Assembly: GCA_012842235.1 (NCBI GenBank)
Contig: DUTE01000223.1
Span: forward strand, 1-10,131
Reading direction: 5' to 3'
DNA: 10,131 bases
Source of the DNA: Bacillota bacterium
GTDB lineage: Bacteria; Bacillota; DTU065
Positions 7,267-10,131 of this stretch are shown here, piece after piece. The notes beneath the pieces were generated by a model, which made no database searches, had not been told where the DNA came from, and saw nothing but the letters and a program-made list of their open reading frames with translations. Made by a program: the position numbers and the translations under genes. Numbering within the stretch: the stretch's first letter is position 1; every line of letters starts with the position of its first letter.

Positions 7267-8112
7267 ATGATAATTGATGGCAAAGCTATAGCAAAGATGA
7301 AAAGAGAAGAGATTGCCAAAGAAGTAGCAAAATTAAACGCTAAAAGGATAACCCCAGGGCTTGCAGTGATTCTTGTAGGTGATGATCCTGCCTCACAGAT
7401 CTATGTAAGAAATAAACATAGGGCATGTAAAGAAACTGGAATTTATTCAAGAGAGATCACTCTTGCTAAAGATACAAGTGAAGAAGATCTTTTAGCTCTT
7501 ATTGATAAACTAAATGCTGATAGTGCTATAGATGGTATCTTAGTTCAACTACCACTACCAAAGCAGATCGATCCTGATAAGGTGATAGAGAGAATCTCTC
7601 CTCACAAAGATGTAGACGGTTTTCATCCTGTAAATGCCGGGGCTCTTCTTACAGGCCAAGAGGGTTTTGTATCTTGTACACCTCTTGGTATTATGGAACT
7701 TATAAAGAGCACAGGCCAAGAGATCTCAGGTAAAGATGCCGTAGTTATTGGTAGAAGTAACATTGTGGGAAAACCAGTAGCCCATCTTCTCTTAAGAGAG
7801 AATGCCACAGTAACTATCTGCCATTCAAGGACGAGAGATTTGAAAAGTATCTGCCAAAGAGCTGATATATTAGTTGCGGCAATTGGCAAAGCAGAGATGA
7901 TTACGGGAGATTATATTAAAGAAGGGGCTATCGTAATTGATGTAGGTATTAACCGTCTAGAAAGTGGTAAAGTGGTAGGGGATGTTGCTTTTGAAGAAGC
8001 AAGCAAAAAGGCCACCTATATAACACCTGTTCCAGGTGGAGTAGGCCCCATGACAATAACAATGCTTCTCTATAACACTTTGTTAAGTGCAAGAAAAAGA
8101 GCTAAAGATTAG
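7267..8112 (+). CDS. folD: Bifunctional methylene-THF dehydrogenase / methenyl-THF cyclohydrolase
   Basis: FolD interconverts 5,10-methylene-, 5,10-methenyl- and 10-formyl-THF in the cytoplasm, using NADP(H) or NAD(H). At 281 residues it is full length. The catalytic Tyr/Lys pair is Y46 and K50 in [19 protein letters not shown] (89-98), HKDVDGFHP (113-121), [10 protein letters not shown] (136-145), the Rossmann motif [11 protein letters not shown] (160-170) and the C-terminal [12 protein letters not shown] all match the family. ATG 7267 follows GGGAGGGGG (7252-7260). It directly follows fhs, so the two steps from formate to methylene-THF are co-expressed. No methylene-THF reductase, cyclodeaminase or carbon monoxide dehydrogenase gene is in view, so acetogenesis cannot be claimed from this window. 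Confidence 0.98.
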   Translation: MIIDGKAIAKMKREEIAKEVAKLNAKRITPGLAVILVGDDPASQIYVRNKHRACKETGIYSREITLAKDTSEEDLLALIDKLNADSAIDGILVQLPLPKQIDPDKVIERISPHKDVDGFHPVNAGALLTGQEGFVSCTPLGIMELIKSTGQEISGKDAVVIGRSNIVGKPVAHLLLRENATVTICHSRTRDLKSICQRADILVAAIGKAEMITGDYIKEGAIVIDVGINRLESGKVVGDVAFEEASKKATYITPVPGGVGPMTITMLLYNTLLSARKRAKD

Positions 8113-8123
8113 AGCCTAAGTTT

Positions 8124-8155
8124 AAGAGAGGAAAGAACATTAAGCACTCTCTCTT
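8124..8155 (+). terminator. Weak hairpin after folD
   Basis: AAGAGAG (8124-8130) can pair with CTCTCTT (8149-8155) twelve bases after the folD stop, with an 18-base loop and no U-tract immediately downstream. It is a poor terminator. A smaller hairpin GTCTT-TTT-AAGAC lies at 8168-8180. Rightward transcripts may instead end at the strong hairpin at 8257-8292. The stretch 8113-8249 holds no gene I can support. Confidence 0.25.
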
Positions 8156-8249
8156 CCCTAATGATAGGTCTTTTTAAGACTTCCAAAATGTCCCTACATT
8201 TATTGGTGATGTTTATAAAGGCCTGAAATAGTTTACTTTTTCGCAGAGC

Positions 8250-8292
8250 AAAAAAAGGGGTTGTGTCTATCTAAGAAGATAGACACAACCCC
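8250..8292 (-). terminator. Strong intrinsic terminator of the first NWG protein gene
   Basis: A 16-base perfect stem (8257-8272 with 8277-8292) has a four-base AAGA loop. On the minus strand it is followed by seven consecutive T residues (8250-8256 complement), a textbook Rho-independent terminator eight bases after the stop codon at 8300. Read rightward the stem lacks a U-tract but could still slow readthrough from folD. Confidence 0.92.
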
Positions 8293-8299
8293 AACGTTA

Positions 8300-8812
8300 T
8301 TAGTTGCTATTACCTAACTCTGCATAGATTATGTTAATAATCATCAAATCGTCGTGGTTTTCAGCGGAATAGGTGATCTCTGTTCTTTCTGTTCTCCAGG
8401 AGACAAACTCAGATATTTCTCCGTTATCAAAGACAACTTTTCGGCTAGCTTCTGAGCTCGAATCTCCGTTTTCAAAAAAAAATAAATAAGGTTTACCATA
8501 TTTTTTAAAAAGAGATTCTCTAAGGTTGTTATAGTTAGTATATGTTTGACTGTTAATAGGTTCTTCTATGGAATATAGCGCGGTGACAAGTCTTTCTTCA
8601 TCAAAGTAGTAAGCTCTTTTGGCCTTAAAACCAGATAGAGTGGTCTCGAAAATAAGGGCAAAACTAGCATCTGCTATTAGTTTACCATCCTCTGATTTTT
8701 TAACCTCTGAAGGATTTGCACCCCAATTTAAATCTCGAAAATCTGCGGCAGCTAAACTGAGGTTTGTCAGGAGAAAAACAAAGAGAAGAAACAGCGTAAA
8801 ACCTCGTTTCAT
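8300..8812 (-). CDS. Small exported protein of unknown function, NWG-type paralogue 1
   Basis: The product is 170 residues. Residues 1-23 form a signal peptide (MKRGF, hydrophobic core, LAAA), so the mature protein is exported; no lipobox or second membrane helix is seen. The mature part begins FRDLNWGANPSEVKK, resembling secreted proteins that start with an F..(L/V).WG(x)n..EVK motif, followed by alternating strands: RAYYFDEERLVTALYSI, a helix, KYGKP (104-108), and a hydrophobic final strand IINIIYA. It aligns along its length with the protein encoded at 9022-9579. ATG 8812 has GGAGGT (8819-8824 on this strand) upstream. It is probably transcribed alone, as terminators flank it. I do not know its function. 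Confidence 0.85.
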   Translation of the reverse strand: MKRGFTLFLLFVFLLTNLSLAAADFRDLNWGANPSEVKKSEDGKLIADASFALIFETTLSGFKAKRAYYFDEERLVTALYSIEEPINSQTYTNYNNLRESLFKKYGKPYLFFFENGDSSSEASRKVVFDNGEISEFVSWRTERTEITYSAENHDDLMIINIIYAELGNSN

Positions 8813-8896
8813 GAGATTACCTCCATTGATTTTTTAGCGATTTTTTTGCTACTAATCGATGTTTAAAAATTAAGTTAAAAAAGGTTGCTCTTTTTA

Positions 8897-8940
8897 TTTA
8901 CATATATGCATATGTAAACTTGAAGTTTTGTATTACATAT
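8897..8940. promoter_or_regulatory. Dyad TTTACATAT-ATGC-ATATGTAAA with a third half-site
   Basis: Perfect nine-base arms (8897-8905 and 8910-8918) flank ATGC, and a further TTACATAT copy sits at 8933-8940. The array lies about 85-130 bases upstream of the leftward start at 8812 and resembles a regulator binding site with a central palindrome and a flanking half-site. No confident -35/-10 pair was found beside it. AT-rich palindromes can arise by chance. Confidence 0.4.
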
Positions 8941-8962
8941 AGGTACCAAAGGGGCTAATATA

Positions 8963-9002
8963 AAAAAAGCTAGGCAAGGAAGATTCCTTGCCTAGCTTTT
9001 TT
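8963..9002. terminator. Strong bidirectional terminator between the two NWG paralogues
   Basis: Arms 8963-8981 and 8984-9002 pair perfectly over 19 bases (GCTAGGCAAGGAA core with A/T ends) around a two-base GA centre. Both strands end in a run of T. It follows the stop codon at 9022 of the leftward gene and so separates its transcript from the downstream paralogue. Confidence 0.92.
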
Positions 9003-9021
9003 GCCTTAAGTTCATTGTTAT

Positions 9022-9579
9022 TTAAGGTTCTATCTTAGATGATAGATTGTTTTCTCCTAAGATATCATCAAAAGGGTTGATAAAAATCACATGGTATATA
9101 TTTAAATCGTTAGCATAGACGATATGGGTAATAACATCATCTTTAATCCAGACTGTTGAGTAGCGGAGATCTCCAAGAGCAAGAGCAAGTTCAGGCAGGT
9201 TCTTAAAGCGTTCATCTCCCCAAGATTCATCAGCAAAGAGAGGCTTACCTAAAATAGCTTCTAGCTCTTTATTGACGTCTTGGTAATTATAGATATAATC
9301 TTTTAGTTCTTCAGGGACTTCGGTAAAGGTATAAAGGATAGAATCAAGCCCTTCTTCGGTAAAGAGATAAACTTTTTGGATCTGTTTATCAAAAAGTGTA
9401 CCTATGTAGGCAAGAAATTCATCGGTTTCTGCAACTAAAATATCTTTTTGGTCTTGTTTAATCATATCTTTAGTACTACCCCAGTTAGCTTCGTAAAAGG
9501 CACCTGCGAAAGAACTCATTAATAATATAGTAAAAAGAAATGAAAGCATTCCCAGTACTCTAAACCCTCTTTTATTCAA
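9022..9579 (-). CDS. Small exported protein of unknown function, NWG-type paralogue 2
   Basis: The product is 185 residues. A signal peptide covers residues 1-27 (NKRGFR, hydrophobic core, cleavage after AGA). The mature part opens FYEANWGSTKDMIKQ, then IQKVYLFTEEGLDSILYTF, a helix ending LGKP (110-113), and TVWIKDDVITHIVYA. It matches the order of the neighbouring paralogue, with 76-78 residues from the NWG Trp to the GKP motif in both. Start is TTG 9579, with AAGGGGG nine bases upstream; an in-frame ATG ten codons on would cut into the signal peptide. A good sigma-A promoter precedes it and a terminator follows, so it is probably monocistronic. It is longer at the C-terminus than its paralogue (NPFDDILGENN...). 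Function unknown. Confidence 0.85.
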   Translation of the reverse strand: MNKRGFRVLGMLSFLFTILLMSSFAGAFYEANWGSTKDMIKQDQKDILVAETDEFLAYIGTLFDKQIQKVYLFTEEGLDSILYTFTEVPEELKDYIYNYQDVNKELEAILGKPLFADESWGDERFKNLPELALALGDLRYSTVWIKDDVITHIVYANDLNIYHVIFINPFDDILGENNLSSKIEP

Positions 9580-9650
9580 CTAAATAGCCCCCTTGTAAAT
9601 ATTAAAAAGAATAGAAGAATAAGCTTTAATTTTTTTGCTTTCTTGATCAA

Positions 9651-9679
9651 AGTATAGTCTTATCCATTGTTTTTAGCAA
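9651..9679 (-). promoter_or_regulatory. Sigma-A-type promoter for NWG paralogue 2
   Basis: On the minus strand TTGCTA (9674-9679) is followed by exactly 17 bases and TATACT (9651-9656), matching the consensus at four and five of six positions. The transcript would have a leader of roughly 60-65 bases before the TTG start at 9579. Confidence 0.65.
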
Positions 9680-9731
9680 CTAGACTTAAAAGTGTTTGGT
9701 CTTTATTTTTTCTTATGATTTTCGCTAAGAA

Positions 9732-9766
9732 ATAGCAGAGAAAAACTAAAGGCTTTTCTCTGCTAT
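9732..9766 (-). terminator. Terminator overlapping the end of the PrcB-domain gene
   Basis: Thirteen-base arms (9732-9744 and 9754-9766) form ATAGCAGAGAAAA pairing with TTTTCTCTGCTAT around a nine-base loop. The TAG stop of the leftward gene (9746-9748) lies within the loop, so the right arm is coding sequence. The minus strand continues TTTCTTAG, a modest T-rich tail. Confidence 0.75.
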
Positions 9767-10099
9767 AATTACCCTATTATTCAGTTTAACAGAGAAAGTC
9801 TTAGCAGTGCCTGTTTTTAAATAGACATAAGGATAGGTAATAACTTGGATATTTAAAGAACCAGGTTGTGGATCTGAGGAGATTAGCGAAATTTTGAGAT
9901 CATCATTAACGATCTTAGCATCGATTATCTTCAGTAAATAGCCACCAGTAGGTTTAGAGCCTCTAGAGATAATAAGAATAGGGCTATCTTTCAGTTCTAA
10001 AAATAGTGCTTGAGTTTGAGCAAATTCAGGCACATCTTCGGGAGATTGAACAAAGTGATATTTCAGATCCACTGCATTTCTGGAAATGAAAGTGCTCAC
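9746..10099 (-). CDS. PrcB_C-domain protein
   Basis: The 117-residue product matches the PrcB C-terminal domain, first described in the protease-complex lipoprotein PrcB of Treponema denticola: ILIISRGSKPTGGYLLKI (GSKPTGGY at 47-54), a run of beta strands, then QVITYPYVYLK (TYPY near 88-91). Such domains occur in many exported Firmicute proteins. Here no signal peptide or lipobox is visible and no ATG exists in the frame. GTG 10099 is the only early start, preceded by an in-frame TAA two codons upstream and by no ribosome binding site. Its GTG overlaps the TGA of an upstream reading frame (GTGA), so it may be translationally coupled, or the gene may be the frameshifted C-terminal part of a longer protein. 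Domain call is firm; start is not. Confidence 0.8.
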   Translation of the reverse strand: MSTFISRNAVDLKYHFVQSPEDVPEFAQTQALFLELKDSPILIISRGSKPTGGYLLKIIDAKIVNDDLKISLISSDPQPGSLNIQVITYPYVYLKTGTAKTFSVKLNNRVIIAEKSL

Positions 10100-10131
10100 A
10101 TCTTAATAATTGTGCCGCTGCTGCTTGGAGG
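10096..10131 (-). CDS. Possible 3' end of an upstream leftward gene (cut by window edge)
   Basis: On the minus strand an open frame enters from the right edge and ends PPSSSGTIIKM with TGA at 10096-10098, overlapping the GTG start of the PrcB-domain gene. Only eleven residues are visible, so its product and even its reality cannot be judged. Confidence 0.3.
   Translation of the reverse strand, partial: PPSSSGTIIKM

Noticed and set aside
7623..7889. Leftward 88-codon frame inside folD
   Set aside because: It overlaps conserved FolD motifs on the other strand and has no independent support.
8619..8837. Rightward 72-codon frame opposite the first NWG protein
   Set aside because: It is antisense to a gene with a signal peptide, ribosome binding site and terminator, and its composition is shadow-like.
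1..10131. CRISPR array, phage defence system, tRNA or rRNA
   Set aside because: No regularly spaced repeats, defence-type domains, or tRNA/rRNA signatures were seen on either strand.

Overview
The window looks like a chromosomal stretch from an AT-rich, low-GC, probably anaerobic Firmicute (clostridial or halanaerobial type). The reasons are strong GGAGG-type ribosome binding sites, frequent TTG starts, heavy use of AGA and of A/T-ending codons, a clostridial-type formate-tetrahydrofolate ligase next to folD, and a DUF421 (YetF-like) membrane protein. The exact taxon cannot be fixed from this sequence.

Layout. (1) 1-802: the 3' part of an IS1182-type transposase gene, cut by the left window edge, followed by a hairpin that may mark the element's end. 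(2) 803-1097: mostly non-coding, with a possible 46-residue ORF or gene remnant. (3) 1098-2498 (+): an exported, C-terminally membrane-anchored protein resembling glycoside hydrolase family 9 but lacking the usual catalytic DAGD motif. It converges on (4) 2543-3232 (-), a DUF421/YetF-like protein, with a shared hairpin terminator between them. (5) 3349-5354 (+): a two-gene operon of a Gfo/Idh/MocA oxidoreductase and a TIM-barrel sugar isomerase/epimerase-like enzyme, closed by a long perfect palindrome. (6) 5596-8112 (+): fhs and folD, the one-carbon (tetrahydrofolate) module. (7) 8250-10131 (-): a run of leftward genes. Two encode small exported proteins that are paralogues of each other (shared KRGF start, NWG motif and GKP motif), each with its own strong terminator. 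Upstream of them lies a PrcB_C-domain protein whose GTG start overlaps the stop of another gene cut by the right edge.

How the genes work together. Fhs activates formate onto tetrahydrofolate and FolD interconverts 10-formyl-, methenyl- and methylene-THF, so the pair supplies purine synthesis or the methyl branch of the acetyl-CoA pathway. The oxidoreductase/epimerase pair probably modifies a sugar, polyol or glycoside by oxidation at a ring hydroxyl followed by isomerisation or elimination; the substrate is unknown. The leftward secreted proteins have no assigned function. No CRISPR array, rRNA, tRNA or prophage module was seen. The least explained parts are the degenerate GH9-like anchored protein and the tandem 'NWG' secreted paralogues beside PrcB.
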